This document shows, piece by piece, positions 39,854 to 48,783 of a stretch of DNA of 64,000 bases. The position numbers were made by a program, and so were the translations under genes. This DNA is from Ectopseudomonas khazarica (GTDB lineage: Bacteria; Pseudomonadota; Gammaproteobacteria; Pseudomonadales; Pseudomonadaceae). The notes beneath the pieces were generated by a model that saw only the letters and a list, made by a program, of their open reading frames with translations, made no database searches and was not told the DNA's origin. The number at the start of each line of letters is the position of its first letter. Position 1 is the stretch's first letter. The stretch spans positions 248,001 through 312,000 of the forward strand of contig NZ_SBHZ01000003.1 in the NCBI RefSeq assembly GCF_004521985.1, read 5' to 3'.

Positions 39854-40717
39854 ATGCAGCCCGATGTCGTCGAATTCTTCGATCCTGCCACCTACACCTA
39901 CAGCTATGTGGTCATTGACCCAACCTCGCAGCATTGCGCGATCATCGACTCGGTGCTGGACTACGATGCCGCCTCCGGGCGCACCTCGCACGCCAGCGCC
40001 GAGCGCATCGTCGCCTTCGTCAGGGCACGCGACCTGCACGTCGAGTGGCTGCTGGAAACCCACGTGCACGCCGACCACCTCTCCGCCGCGCCCTACCTCA
40101 AGCGCGAGCTGGGCGGTCAGTTGGCCATCGGTGAAAACATCAGGGTGGTGCAGAACACCTTCGGCAAGCTGTTCAACGCCGGCAGCGAGTTCGCCACCGA
40201 CGGCAGCCAGTTCGACCGCCTGCTTCGCGATGGTGACGAGTTCCGCATCGGCGAGCTGCGTGGCCGGGCCCTGCACACCCCTGGCCATACCCCGGCCTGT
40301 ATGACTTACCTGATCGGCGACGCTGGCTTCGTCGGCGACACGCTGTTCATGCCGGACTACGGCACCGCGCGCTGCGACTTCCCCGGCGGCGATGCCCATG
40401 TGCTGTTCCAGTCGATCCAGAAGCTCTTCGCCCTGCCCGATGACACCCGCCTGTTCATGTGCCACGACTACAAGGCAGCGGGCCGCGACGATTTCCGCAA
40501 CCAGACCACGGTCGCCGAACAGCGCGCGCACAACGTGCACGTTCACCAGGGCATCGCCGAGGCCGATTTCGTCGCCATGCGGCGCGAGCGCGACGCCACC
40601 CTGGGCATGCCCAACCTGATCCTGCCCTCGGTGCAGGTCAACATGCGCGCCGGTCAGTTGCCGCCGGCCGAAGGCAACGGCACCCGCTACCTGAAGATCC
40701 CTCTCGACGTGCTCTGA
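39854..40717 (+). CDS. Persulfide dioxygenase (Blh/ETHE1-like MBL fold)
   Basis: 287 residues from the ATG at 39854 (AAGGAG seven bases upstream). Metallo-beta-lactamase fold with ETHVHADH (H70, H72, D74, H75), TPGHTP (H145), GDTLF (D162) and MCHDY (H204); H70, H145 and D162 fit the two-His-one-carboxylate iron site of ETHE1-type enzymes. Oxidises glutathione persulfide to sulfite. First gene of a four-gene operon with SQR, SulP and rhodanese. No fused rhodanese; a separate one is encoded at 44236. Confidence 0.9.
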   Translation: MQPDVVEFFDPATYTYSYVVIDPTSQHCAIIDSVLDYDAASGRTSHASAERIVAFVRARDLHVEWLLETHVHADHLSAAPYLKRELGGQLAIGENIRVVQNTFGKLFNAGSEFATDGSQFDRLLRDGDEFRIGELRGRALHTPGHTPACMTYLIGDAGFVGDTLFMPDYGTARCDFPGGDAHVLFQSIQKLFALPDDTRLFMCHDYKAAGRDDFRNQTTVAEQRAHNVHVHQGIAEADFVAMRRERDATLGMPNLILPSVQVNMRAGQLPPAEGNGTRYLKIPLDVL

Positions 40718-40727
40718 GGTCATCACC

Positions 40728-42467
40728 ATGGAATCGCTCAAGCGCCTGACCCCGTTCATCGCCGTGGCAGCCCAGTTGCAGCCGGCGGACATGGGCATGC
40801 TCGCCGCTGCCGGTTTTCGCAGCATCATCAACAATCGCCCCGACGGCGAAGAACAGGGCCAGCCCGGCTCCGCCGAACTGGCGGTCGCCGCCCAGGCCAA
40901 TGGCCTGGAGTACTACCACCTGCCCGTGGTTTCCGGACAGATCGGCGACGACGACGTCAGCGCCTTCAATGCCCTGCTGACACAGGCGCGTGGCCCGCTG
41001 CTGGCGTTCTGCCGAAGCGGCACTCGCTCGACCAGCCTGTGGGCGCTGAGCGAGGCCCACCACCTCGACCCGCAGGTGCTGCTCAGCACCGCAGGCGAGC
41101 ACGGTTACGACCTCAGTGGGCTGGCACCACGCCTGCAGCAACGCTGGCAGCAGGCGCCGCTGCCCCAGGCGCAGTCCGCCAGTACGCCCACCCAGCGCTA
41201 CGACGTGGTCGTGGTCGGAGGCGGCGCGGCGGGCTGTGCAGTGACCGCCAGTCTGTTCAAGCGCAACCCCGAGCTGCGCATCGCGGTGATCGAACCGCGT
41301 GAGCAGCACTACTACCAGCCGGGCTGGACCCTGGTCGGTGCCGGCGTGTTCGACCGCGCCCGCACCGAGCGCCCGATGGCGCGCTGCATTCCCCATGGCG
41401 CGCACTGGATCCACGCGGCGGTGGCCGGTTTCGAGCCGGAGCAGCAACGGGTGGTGCTGGAAGACGGCAACCGGATCAGCTATCGCGCCCTGGTCGTGTG
41501 CCCCGGCCTCAGCCTGCACTGGGATGGCATCGAAGGTCTCAGGGAGACGCTGGGCAAGAACGGCGTGACCTCCAACTACCAGTTCGAACTGGCGCCCTAT
41601 ACCTGGCAACAGGTACAGAACCTGCGCGAGGGCCGCGCCCTGTTCACCCAGCCGGCCATGCCGATCAAATGCGCGGGAGCGCCGCAGAAGGCCATGTACC
41701 TGTCGTGCGACTGGTGGCTCAAGCAGGCGGTGCTGGCGCAGATCGACGTCGAGTTCTGCTCGGCAGGCGCGGTGCTGTTCGGCGTCGCGGCCTTCGTTCC
41801 GCCGCTGATGCAGTACGTCGAGCGCTATGGCGCACAGCTCAACTTCAATACCGATCTGATTGCCGTCGATGGCCCCGCCAGACGGGCCTGGTTCCGGCAG
41901 ACCGATGCCAATGGCGAAAGCCGGACGATCGAGAAGACCTTCGACTTCCTGCATGCCGTCCCACCCCAGCGCGCCCCCGAGTTCATCCGCCAGAGCCCGC
42001 TGGCGGGTGCCGATGGCTGGCTCGAGGCCGATCACGAAACCCTGCGCCACCCGCGCTTCGGCAACGTCTTCAGCCTGGGCGACGTCTGCGCGGCACCCAA
42101 TGCGAAAACCGCAGCCGCCGTGCGCAAGCAGGCCCCGGTCGTCGCCGAGAATGTGCTGGCGCTGCTCGCTGGCCGAGGCCCACAGGCGATCTATGACGGC
42201 TACGGCTCCTGCCCGCTGACGGTGGAGCGCGGCAAGGTGGTGCTGGCCGAATTCGGCTATGGCGGCAAGCTGCTGCCGACCTTCCCCCTGGACCCGACCG
42301 TGCCGCGCCGCCTGGCCTGGGACCTGAAGGTGAAGATGATGCCTGGCATCTACTTCGACCTGATGCTCCGGGGGCGCGAGTGGCTGGCAGAACCCAGGCA
42401 TCTGCCGCATCAGCCCCTGGCGGTGGAGGCAGCCGCAGCGTGTGACTTCGACAAGGAGCAGAAATGA
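40728..42467 (+). CDS. Sulfide:quinone oxidoreductase with N-terminal phosphatase-like (DUF442) domain
   Basis: 579 residues. Residues 1-110 form a DUF442/tyrosine-phosphatase-like domain with the loop C95-RSGT-R100. Residues 155-579 are a flavoprotein: FAD motif VVGGGAAGC (162-170), KCAGAPQKAMYLS with C315, GDVCAAPNAKTAAAVR, and YGSC495PL. C315 and C495 align with the catalytic Cys201 and Cys379 of human SQOR, so this is a type II-like SQR that transfers sulfide sulfur to an acceptor and reduces quinone. GAGGT upstream; 10 bp after the dioxygenase. Confidence 0.9.
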   Translation: MESLKRLTPFIAVAAQLQPADMGMLAAAGFRSIINNRPDGEEQGQPGSAELAVAAQANGLEYYHLPVVSGQIGDDDVSAFNALLTQARGPLLAFCRSGTRSTSLWALSEAHHLDPQVLLSTAGEHGYDLSGLAPRLQQRWQQAPLPQAQSASTPTQRYDVVVVGGGAAGCAVTASLFKRNPELRIAVIEPREQHYYQPGWTLVGAGVFDRARTERPMARCIPHGAHWIHAAVAGFEPEQQRVVLEDGNRISYRALVVCPGLSLHWDGIEGLRETLGKNGVTSNYQFELAPYTWQQVQNLREGRALFTQPAMPIKCAGAPQKAMYLSCDWWLKQAVLAQIDVEFCSAGAVLFGVAAFVPPLMQYVERYGAQLNFNTDLIAVDGPARRAWFRQTDANGESRTIEKTFDFLHAVPPQRAPEFIRQSPLAGADGWLEADHETLRHPRFGNVFSLGDVCAAPNAKTAAAVRKQAPVVAENVLALLAGRGPQAIYDGYGSCPLTVERGKVVLAEFGYGGKLLPTFPLDPTVPRRLAWDLKVKMMPGIYFDLMLRGREWLAEPRHLPHQPLAVEAAAACDFDKEQK

Positions 42468-44239
42468 AGCCGAGCCACTGGCTGCCCTGTCTGCAATGGG
42501 GGCGGGCGTACAACCGCGCCAGCGCCTCGCAGGATGGACTGGCCGCGGTGATCGTCACGCTGATGCTGATCCCGCAGAGCCTGGCCTACGCCATGCTCGC
42601 GGGCCTGCCGCCGGTGACCGGCCTGTACGCCAGTATCCTGCCGCTGCTGGCCTATGCCGTGTTCGGCACCAGCCGCACCCTGGCCGTCGGCCCGGTGGCC
42701 GTGGTTTCGCTGATGACCGCCGCCAGCCTGGCACCGCTGTTCCCTGCCGGCAGCCCCGAATACATCGGCGCCGCGATGCTGCTGGCCTTGCTCTCGGGCC
42801 TGCTGCTGGCCGCGATGGCCATGCTGCGCCTGGGTTTCGTCGCCAACTTCCTCAGTCATCCGGTGGTTTCCGGCTTCATCAGCGCCTCCGGCATCCTCAT
42901 CGCCGTCGGCCAGCTCAAGCACCTGCTGGGCGTCTCCGCCTCCGGCGAGAACCTGCTGCACCTGCTGCCAGACCTGCTGCAGGCACTGCCACAGACACAC
43001 TGGCCCACGCTGATCATCGGCCTGCTCAGCCTCGCCTGGCTGGGATGGGCCAGGGGTTACCTCAAGCAGACGCTGCAACGCCTCGGGCTGTCGGCGCAGC
43101 TGGCCGGCAACCTGGCCAAGGCCGGACCGGTGCTGGCCATCGTCGTCGCGATCATCGCGGTCAGCCTGCTGCACCTGCAGCAGGCCGGGGTCAAGGTCGT
43201 CGGCAGCGTGCCCCAGGGCCTGCCCGGCCTGACACTGCCGACGCTGAACCTGGAGCTGGCCGTGCAGCTGCTGCCGGCCGCGCTGCTGATCAGCCTGGTG
43301 GGCTTCGTCGAGTCGGTCTCCGTCGGCCAGACGCTGGCGGCGAAACGCCGCCAGCGCATCCAGCCGGACAACGAGTTGCTCGGCCTGGGAGCGGCGAACC
43401 TTTCCGCAGCCTTCAGCGGCGGCTTTCCCGTCACCGGCGGCTTCGCTCGCTCGGTGGTCAATTACGATGCCGGGGCGCAAACCCCCATGGCCGGCGTGTT
43501 CACCGCCATCGGCATCGGCGTCAGCGTGATGCTGCTGACGCCCCTGCTGCACGACCTGCCGCAAGCGGTGCTGGCAGCCACCATCATCGTCGCGGTGCTC
43601 AGCCTGGTGGACCTGCGATCGCTGCGCCATACCTGGCGTTACTCGCGCCAGGATGGCGCAGCGCAGGCCGCAACCCTGTTCGGCGTGCTGCTGATCGGTG
43701 TCGAAGCCGGCATCCTCATTGGCGTCGGCCTGTCGCTGCTGCTGTTTCTCTGGCGCACCAGCCAGCCGCACATGGCCGTGGTCGGCCAGGTACCGGGCAG
43801 CGAGCACTTTCGCAACGTCGAGCGCTTCGCCGTGGTCGAGTCTCCCAGCGTGCTGTCGCTGCGTGTCGACGAGAGCCTGTACTTCCCCAATGCCCGCTAT
43901 CTGGAAGACCGTATCGGCGAGCTGATCGCCAGCCGCCCGCAGGTGCGTCACCTGGTGCTGATGTGTCCGGGCGTCAACCTGATCGACGCCAGCGCCCTGG
44001 ATTCGCTGCACGCCATCGTCGAGCGCCTGCATGCGGCCGGCGTGCAGCTGCACCTGTCCGAGGTCAAGGGACCGGTGATGGATCAGCTGCGCCGCTCCGA
44101 CTTCCTCGAACGCTTCGCCGGCCAGGTATTCATCAGCCAGTTCCAGGCGCTCAAGCACCTGGCGCCGCAGCTGACCCGGGAGACCCTGGAGCGTGCCGAT
44201 ACTCCCTCCCCCATACGCGACGAAAGGAACGTTTCATGA
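42464..44239 (+). CDS. SulP-family sulfate/anion transporter with STAS domain
   Basis: 591 residues. About 10-14 transmembrane segments from residue 25 (LAAVIVTLMLIPQSLAYAMLAGLPPVTGLYAS, a typical SulP start), NLSAAFSGGFPVTGGFARS in the core, and a cytoplasmic STAS domain from about 440 (SVLSLRVDESLYFPNARYLEDRI...GVNLIDASALDSL). Overlaps SQR by four bases upstream and rhodanese by four downstream. Location suggests movement of sulfite, sulfate or thiosulfate linked to sulfide oxidation, direction unknown. Confidence 0.92.
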   Translation: MKPSHWLPCLQWGRAYNRASASQDGLAAVIVTLMLIPQSLAYAMLAGLPPVTGLYASILPLLAYAVFGTSRTLAVGPVAVVSLMTAASLAPLFPAGSPEYIGAAMLLALLSGLLLAAMAMLRLGFVANFLSHPVVSGFISASGILIAVGQLKHLLGVSASGENLLHLLPDLLQALPQTHWPTLIIGLLSLAWLGWARGYLKQTLQRLGLSAQLAGNLAKAGPVLAIVVAIIAVSLLHLQQAGVKVVGSVPQGLPGLTLPTLNLELAVQLLPAALLISLVGFVESVSVGQTLAAKRRQRIQPDNELLGLGAANLSAAFSGGFPVTGGFARSVVNYDAGAQTPMAGVFTAIGIGVSVMLLTPLLHDLPQAVLAATIIVAVLSLVDLRSLRHTWRYSRQDGAAQAATLFGVLLIGVEAGILIGVGLSLLLFLWRTSQPHMAVVGQVPGSEHFRNVERFAVVESPSVLSLRVDESLYFPNARYLEDRIGELIASRPQVRHLVLMCPGVNLIDASALDSLHAIVERLHAAGVQLHLSEVKGPVMDQLRRSDFLERFAGQVFISQFQALKHLAPQLTRETLERADTPSPIRDERNVS

Positions 44240-44616
44240 AGAGCGCACATGACCTGGTGGCCGCTGCCAGGAGCCGCATCGACGAAGTCGATCTGCCGCA
44301 GGCTGACGCGGCCATCCAGGCTGCCGACCTGCTGATCGACGTGCGAGAGGCGGACGAGTTCAGCGCGGCACACATTCCCGGCGCCGTCCACATCCCTCGC
44401 GGGCTGCTGGAGTTCAGGCTGAGCAACGACCCGCAACTGGCCAACCGCGACCTCAGGCTGGTGCTCTACTGCAAGAACAGTGGACGCTCGGCGCTGGCCG
44501 CCGACGCCCTGCGGGAAATGGGCTACCGCCAGGTCCTTTCCCTGGCAGGTGGTATCGATGCCTGGCAGGCCGTCGGACGCGACGTGCTCGCCCCCAGCCT
44601 GCCGGAATTCGACTGA
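44236..44616 (+). CDS. Single-domain rhodanese sulfurtransferase
   Basis: 126 residues from the ATG at 44236 (AAGGAA upstream, ATGA overlap with SulP). One rhodanese domain: LLIDVREADEFSAAHIPGAVHIPRGLLEFRL and the active loop C79-KNSG-R84, the six-residue loop of sulfurtransferases. Cytoplasmic. Probably moves persulfide sulfur between SQR products, thiols and the dioxygenase. Confidence 0.92.
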   Translation: MKSAHDLVAAARSRIDEVDLPQADAAIQAADLLIDVREADEFSAAHIPGAVHIPRGLLEFRLSNDPQLANRDLRLVLYCKNSGRSALAADALREMGYRQVLSLAGGIDAWQAVGRDVLAPSLPEFD

Positions 44617-44670
44617 AACGGCCCGTGACCGGCAACGTCTGTCACCGTCGGCAGGCTAATCGCGGTTCTA

Positions 44671-44684
44671 CTGACCTGCATCAA
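44671..44684 (+). promoter_or_regulatory. Anr/Fnr-box-like site before cydP-cydAB
   Basis: CTGACCTGCATCAA matches TTGAT-N4-ATCAA at 8 of 10 positions. It would allow low-oxygen control of the bd oxidase. It lies 14 bp before the third operator copy; its distance to a start site is not settled. Confidence 0.5.
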
Positions 44685-44698
44685 TCTCCGGCACTTCT

Positions 44699-44714
44699 AT
44701 ACTCCCCCAGGTAA
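44699..44714. promoter_or_regulatory. Operator-like site, copy 3 (before cydP-cydAB)
   Basis: ATAC-TCCCCCAG-GTAA: same spacing and C-rich centre as copies 1 and 2, with one mismatch in the right half. It overlaps TATACT (44698-44703), a good -10 sequence. It ties the bd-oxidase operon to the sulfide genes. Confidence 0.6.
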
Positions 44715-44790
44715 TCAGTAACATTAGGACACACACTGCCAGCGAGCGTCGCCCGCTCAGGGCCGCCCGCTGCCGGCAAGGAGTTCCTGG

Positions 44791-45009
44791 ATGTCCGAAC
44801 GCCAACCCTCCGCCTCCGCATGGCGCATCCCGCTGGTACGCGAGATCGCCGTGATCCTGCTGATCAAGCTGACCCTGCTGCTGAGCATCAAGGCCATCTG
44901 GTTCAACGAGCCGACCGTCCCCGGCGACGGCCAGCAACGCGTCGAGGCCCACCTGTTCGGCCCCGCTACCACCCCCTCTTCAATACCCACCGAGGAGAAA
45001 CCGAGATGA
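44791..45009 (+). CDS. cydP: Cytochrome bd putative small subunit CydP
   Basis: 72 residues, AAGGAG seven bases upstream. One transmembrane helix (about 18-38) preceded by [26 protein letters not shown], then a short hydrophilic tail with [20 protein letters not shown]. The pattern matches the CydP small protein found before cydA in many proteobacteria. Its stop overlaps the cydA start by four bases. Confidence 0.85.
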   Translation: MSERQPSASAWRIPLVREIAVILLIKLTLLLSIKAIWFNEPTVPGDGQQRVEAHLFGPATTPSSIPTEEKPR

Positions 45010-46571
45010 TCTCGGAATCAGTCGTCGACCTGTCACGCCTGCAGTTCGCCATGACAGCGATGTATCACTTCATCTTCGTGCCCCTGACCCTGGGCCTGGC
45101 CTTCCTGCTGGCGATCATGGAGTCGGTCTACGTGATGACCGGCAAGCAGGTCTATCAGGACATGGTCAAGTTCTGGGGCAAGCTGTTCGGCATCAACTTC
45201 GCCCTGGGCGTCACCACCGGACTGACCATGGAGTTCCAGTTCGGCACCAACTGGGCCTACTACAGCCACTACGTCGGTGACATCTTCGGCGCGCCACTGG
45301 CCATCGAAGGGCTGATGGCCTTCTTCCTCGAATCCACCTTCATCGGCCTGTTCTTCTTCGGCTGGGATCGCCTGTCCAGGCTGCAGCACCTGACCGTGAC
45401 CTGGCTGGTGGCACTGGGTTCGAACCTCTCGGCGCTGTGGATCCTGATCGCCAACGGCTGGATGCAGAACCCGGTCGGCGCCGAGTTCAACTTCGAGACC
45501 ATGCGCATGGAGCTGACCGACTTCGGCGCCCTGCTGTTCAACCCGGTGGCCCAGGTCAAGTTCGTGCACACCGTGGCGGCCGGCTACGTCACCGGTTCGA
45601 TCTTCGTCCTGGCGATCTCCAGCTACTACCTGCTGAAAAAGCGCGACCAGGGCTTCGCTCGCCGCTCCTTCGCCATCGCGTCGGCCTTCGGCCTGGCCTC
45701 GATCCTCTCGGTGATCGTCCTAGGCGACGAATCCGGCTACGAGATCGGTGACGTGCAGAAGACCAAGCTGGCCGCCATCGAAGCCGAGTGGGACACCCAC
45801 CCGGCACCGGCCGGCTTCACCCTGTTCGGCCTGCCCAACCAGCAGGAGCAGCGCACCGACTATGCGGTGAAGATTCCCTACGTGCTGGGCCTGATCGCCA
45901 CCCGCTCGCTGGATGAAGAGGTCAAGGGCATCAAGGACCTGCTCATCGAGCACGAGGCACGCATCCGTACCGGCATGAGCGCCTACGCGCTGCTGGAGCG
46001 CCTGCGCGGCGGCGACAAGTCGGCAGAGACCATCGCCGCCTTCAACGAGGTCAAGAACGACCTGGGCTACGGTCTGCTGCTGAAGAAGTACACGCCGAAC
46101 GTGGTCGATGCCAGCGAAGCGCAGATCAGGCAGGCGGCGCTGGACACCATCCCCAACGTGTTCAGCCTGTTCTGGACCTTCCGCATCATGGTCGCCTGCG
46201 GCTTCCTCATGCTGACGCTGTTCGCCTGCGCCTTCTGGGCCTCGGCGAAGAAGAACGAGGAAAGCAAACCCTGGCTGCTGAAATGGGCGCTGTGGAGCCT
46301 GCCCCTGCCGTGGATCGCCGCGCAGACCGGCTGGTACGTGGCCGAGCATGGTCGCCAGCCCTGGTCGATCGGCGAGGTGCTGCCGACCCACCTGTCCGCC
46401 TCCAGTCTGTCGACCGGCGACATCTGGGGCTCGCTGACGGCGCTGATCGCCTTCTACAGCCTGCTGCTGGTGGTGGAGATGTACCTGATGATCAAGTTCG
46501 CCCGCCTTGGCCCCTCCAGCCTGCACAGCGGACGCTACCACTTCGAGCAACAGCAGCCGGCCCACGCCTAA
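45006..46571 (+). CDS. cydA: Cytochrome bd quinol oxidase subunit I
   Basis: 521 residues from the ATG at 45006 (GAGAAACCGAG upstream). Haem ligands H21, H188 and M395 equal E. coli H19, H186 and M393 with a constant offset of two; E101 and E109 match the proton-path glutamates. The long Q-loop (about 250-380) is the E. coli type, not the short-loop CioA of P. aeruginosa. Oxidises quinol and reduces oxygen to water; bd oxidases of this type are known to tolerate sulfide and cyanide better than haem-copper oxidases. Confidence 0.97.
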   Translation: MISESVVDLSRLQFAMTAMYHFIFVPLTLGLAFLLAIMESVYVMTGKQVYQDMVKFWGKLFGINFALGVTTGLTMEFQFGTNWAYYSHYVGDIFGAPLAIEGLMAFFLESTFIGLFFFGWDRLSRLQHLTVTWLVALGSNLSALWILIANGWMQNPVGAEFNFETMRMELTDFGALLFNPVAQVKFVHTVAAGYVTGSIFVLAISSYYLLKKRDQGFARRSFAIASAFGLASILSVIVLGDESGYEIGDVQKTKLAAIEAEWDTHPAPAGFTLFGLPNQQEQRTDYAVKIPYVLGLIATRSLDEEVKGIKDLLIEHEARIRTGMSAYALLERLRGGDKSAETIAAFNEVKNDLGYGLLLKKYTPNVVDASEAQIRQAALDTIPNVFSLFWTFRIMVACGFLMLTLFACAFWASAKKNEESKPWLLKWALWSLPLPWIAAQTGWYVAEHGRQPWSIGEVLPTHLSASSLSTGDIWGSLTALIAFYSLLLVVEMYLMIKFARLGPSSLHSGRYHFEQQQPAHA

Positions 46572-46581
46572 GGACTTCGTC

Positions 46582-47721
46582 ATGTTCGACTACGAAACAC
46601 TGAAACTCGTGTGGTGGGTGCTGATCGGCGTGCTGCTGATCGGCTTCGCCCTGACCGATGGCTTCGACATGGGCGCCATGGCGCTGATGCCCTTCGTGGG
46701 CAGGACCGACAACGAACGCCGCGTCGCCATCAACACCATCGCCCCGCACTGGGACGGCAACCAGGTATGGTTCATCACCGCCGGCGGCGCGCTGTTCGCC
46801 GCCTGGCCAATGGTCTACGCGGTGGCCTTCTCCGGGCTGTACTGGGCGATGCTGCTGGTGCTGTTCGCCCTGTTCTGCCGGCCCGTCGGCTTCGACTACC
46901 GCAGCAAGGTCAGCGACCCGCGCTGGCGCAGCGCCTGGGATTGGGCCCTGTTCGTCGGCGGCGCGGTGCCTGCGCTGGTATTCGGCGTGGCCTTCGGCAA
47001 CCTCTTCCTCGGCCTGCCGTTCCAGCTCGACGACATGATGCGTTCGACCTACCACGGCTCCTTCTTCGCCCTGCTCAACCCGTTCGCGCTGCTCTGCGGC
47101 GTGGTCAGCCTGAGCATGCTCTGCGCCCATGGCGGCGCCTGGCTGATGCTGCGCACCGAGGGTGACCTGGCAGCACGTTCGCGCCGCGCCACCTACCTCT
47201 GTGCCCTGGTATTCCTGGTTGGCTTCCTTCTCGCTGGCAGCTGGCTGGCCATGGGCATCGAAGGCATGACCCTGGCCGGCGCCGTGGATGCCGGCGCCGC
47301 CCTGAACCCGCTGAACAAGCAGGTGATCGCCGACAACGCCGGCTGGCTCGGCAACTATGCCCGTTACCCGGTGACCCTGGTCGCCCCCGTACTGGCCCTG
47401 CTCGGCGCCCTGCTGGCGATTCTCGCCAGCACCTGGCGACGCGCCGGCCTGGCCTTCGTCGGCAGCAGCCTGATGATAGTCGGGGCCATCTGCACCGCAG
47501 GCTTCGCCCTGTTCCCCTTCGTCTTCCCCTCGAGCCTCGATCCGGCCTCCAGCCTGACCCTGTGGGACGCGGTATCGAGTCGCAAGACCCTGGGCATCAT
47601 GTTCGTTGTCGCCTGCATCTTCGTTCCGCTGATCCTCATCTACACCCTGTGGGGCTACGTGAAGATGTGGGGCAAGCTCAACGAGCAGAGCATCGAAGCC
47701 AACCCCCACGGCCTGTATTGA
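46582..47721 (+). CDS. cydB: Cytochrome bd quinol oxidase subunit II
   Basis: 379 residues, 10 bp after cydA. Eight or nine transmembrane helices; begins MFDYETLKLVWWVLIGVLLIGFALTDGFDMG, with WDGNQVWFITAGGALFAAWP and GFDYRSKVSDPRW, all CydB hallmarks of the E. coli type. Scaffold subunit that stabilises the haems of CydA. Confidence 0.97.
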   Translation: MFDYETLKLVWWVLIGVLLIGFALTDGFDMGAMALMPFVGRTDNERRVAINTIAPHWDGNQVWFITAGGALFAAWPMVYAVAFSGLYWAMLLVLFALFCRPVGFDYRSKVSDPRWRSAWDWALFVGGAVPALVFGVAFGNLFLGLPFQLDDMMRSTYHGSFFALLNPFALLCGVVSLSMLCAHGGAWLMLRTEGDLAARSRRATYLCALVFLVGFLLAGSWLAMGIEGMTLAGAVDAGAALNPLNKQVIADNAGWLGNYARYPVTLVAPVLALLGALLAILASTWRRAGLAFVGSSLMIVGAICTAGFALFPFVFPSSLDPASSLTLWDAVSSRKTLGIMFVVACIFVPLILIYTLWGYVKMWGKLNEQSIEANPHGLY

Positions 47722-47732
47722 GGAGAAACGCG

Positions 47733-47846
47733 ATGTGGTACTTCACCTGGATTCTTGGCGTGCTGCTGGCCTGCAGCTTCGGCATCATCAACGCCCTGTG
47801 GCTGGAAACCACTCAGGACCTCGACACCGAGAGCGAGCATGAGTGA
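47733..47846 (+). CDS. cydX: Cytochrome bd small subunit CydX
   Basis: 37 residues, AGGAG seven to eight bases upstream. MWYFTWILGVLLACSFGIINALWLE is a single helix almost identical in pattern to E. coli CydX, with an acidic tail. Needed for stability of the bd complex. Starts 11 bp after cydB and overlaps ybgE. Confidence 0.95.
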   Translation: MWYFTWILGVLLACSFGIINALWLETTQDLDTESEHE

Positions 47847-48129
47847 ACTGGCCCTGAGCGAGCGCGCGCCACTGCGCGCGCTCTCCTGGCTGCTGGCGGT
47901 GCCCATGGCGCTGGTGCTGCTGATCCACCCCGGCGCCATGCTCGACAGCCAGGGAGGCTACAGCCATTCGCTGCTGATGCTGGTGATGTGGGGCGTGTCC
48001 TGCGCCTTCATCCACGGCGTCGGCTTCACGCCGCGCCTGCGGCTCTGGCGCACGCTGTTCTCGCCCTGGCTGGGCTGGGGGCTGTGCGGGCTGGGCTATG
48101 CCCTGCTGGGCCTGGCACAAGCGACCTGA
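47839..48129 (+). CDS. ybgE: Cyd operon membrane protein YbgE
   Basis: 96 residues, three to four hydrophobic segments. APLRALSWLLAVPMALVL and SCAFIHGVGFTPRLRLWRTLFSPWLGW line up with E. coli YbgE. Function unknown, always linked to cydABX. Overlaps cydX by eight bases; last gene of the operon, followed by a strong terminator. Confidence 0.9.
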   Translation: MSELALSERAPLRALSWLLAVPMALVLLIHPGAMLDSQGGYSHSLLMLVMWGVSCAFIHGVGFTPRLRLWRTLFSPWLGWGLCGLGYALLGLAQAT

Positions 48130-48142
48130 AGGCAAATCGCAG

Positions 48143-48180
48143 AAACGAAAACGCCGCTCGAATGAGCGGCGTTTTCGTTT
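48143..48180. terminator. Bidirectional terminator between ybgE and the tRNA cluster
   Basis: Perfect 17-bp stem AAACGAAAACGCCGCTC and its complement around GAAT. Both sides contain T-runs, so it can end the cyd operon (+) and the tRNA transcript (-). Confidence 0.92.
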
Positions 48181-48183
48181 ATT

Positions 48184-48259
<76 letters not shown>

Positions 48260-48273
48260 GGTACAACTTGAAG

Positions 48274-48349
48274 TGGCGTCCCCTAGGGGACTCGAACCCC
48301 TGTTACCGCCGTGAAAGGGCGGTGTCCTAGGCCACTAGACGAAGGGGAC
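48274..48349 (-). tRNA. tRNA-Glu (TTC), copy 1
   Basis: 76 nt including CCA. Starts GTCCCCTTCGTCTAG, anticodon loop CCTTTCACG (TTC), T-arm GGTTCGAGTC, acceptor GGGGAC. Processed from the same transcript, 14 nt before tRNA-Gly copy 1. Confidence 0.97.
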
Positions 48350-48394
48350 CTGGAACTTCGTTTGAAACCCTGCCGAAGCAGCATTTCGAAAATC

Positions 48395-48470
<76 letters not shown>

Positions 48471-48485
48471 ATGTACAACTTAAAG

Positions 48486-48561
48486 TGGCGTCCCCTAGGG
48501 GACTCGAACCCCTGTTACCGCCGTGAAAGGGCGGTGTCCTAGGCCACTAGACGAAGGGGAC
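48486..48561 (-). tRNA. tRNA-Glu (TTC), copy 2
   Basis: Same sequence as the copy at 48274, 212 bp away. First tRNA after the promoter. Confidence 0.97.
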
Positions 48562-48633
48562 ACACCCCGGAACATCAAGCAACTTTCCGGCTTCCTTCGC
48601 TCTGTTTCTAGCATTGCGCTGGAAGTGGCGCGC

Positions 48634-48662
48634 ATTCTATGGAGCCTTTCGGAGTCCGTCAA
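48634..48662 (-). promoter_or_regulatory. Stable-RNA promoter of the tRNA array
   Basis: -35 TTGACG, 17-bp spacer, -10 TAGAAT, then the G/C-rich discriminator GCGCGCC, which is the usual mark of stringently controlled stable-RNA promoters. About 65 bp before tRNA-Glu copy 2; an A/T-rich stretch at 48670-48690 could be an UP element. Confidence 0.85.
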
Positions 48663-48783
48663 CCTCTCTCTAAAAAATTTTTAAAATCAAAGACTTCAGA
48701 CCATAAATTGACATGGCACTAGGAGCCATGCGGCCAAGCCACTACACTCGGTCGAAAAGTCGATTTCCGAGAGGTCCCAAGCA

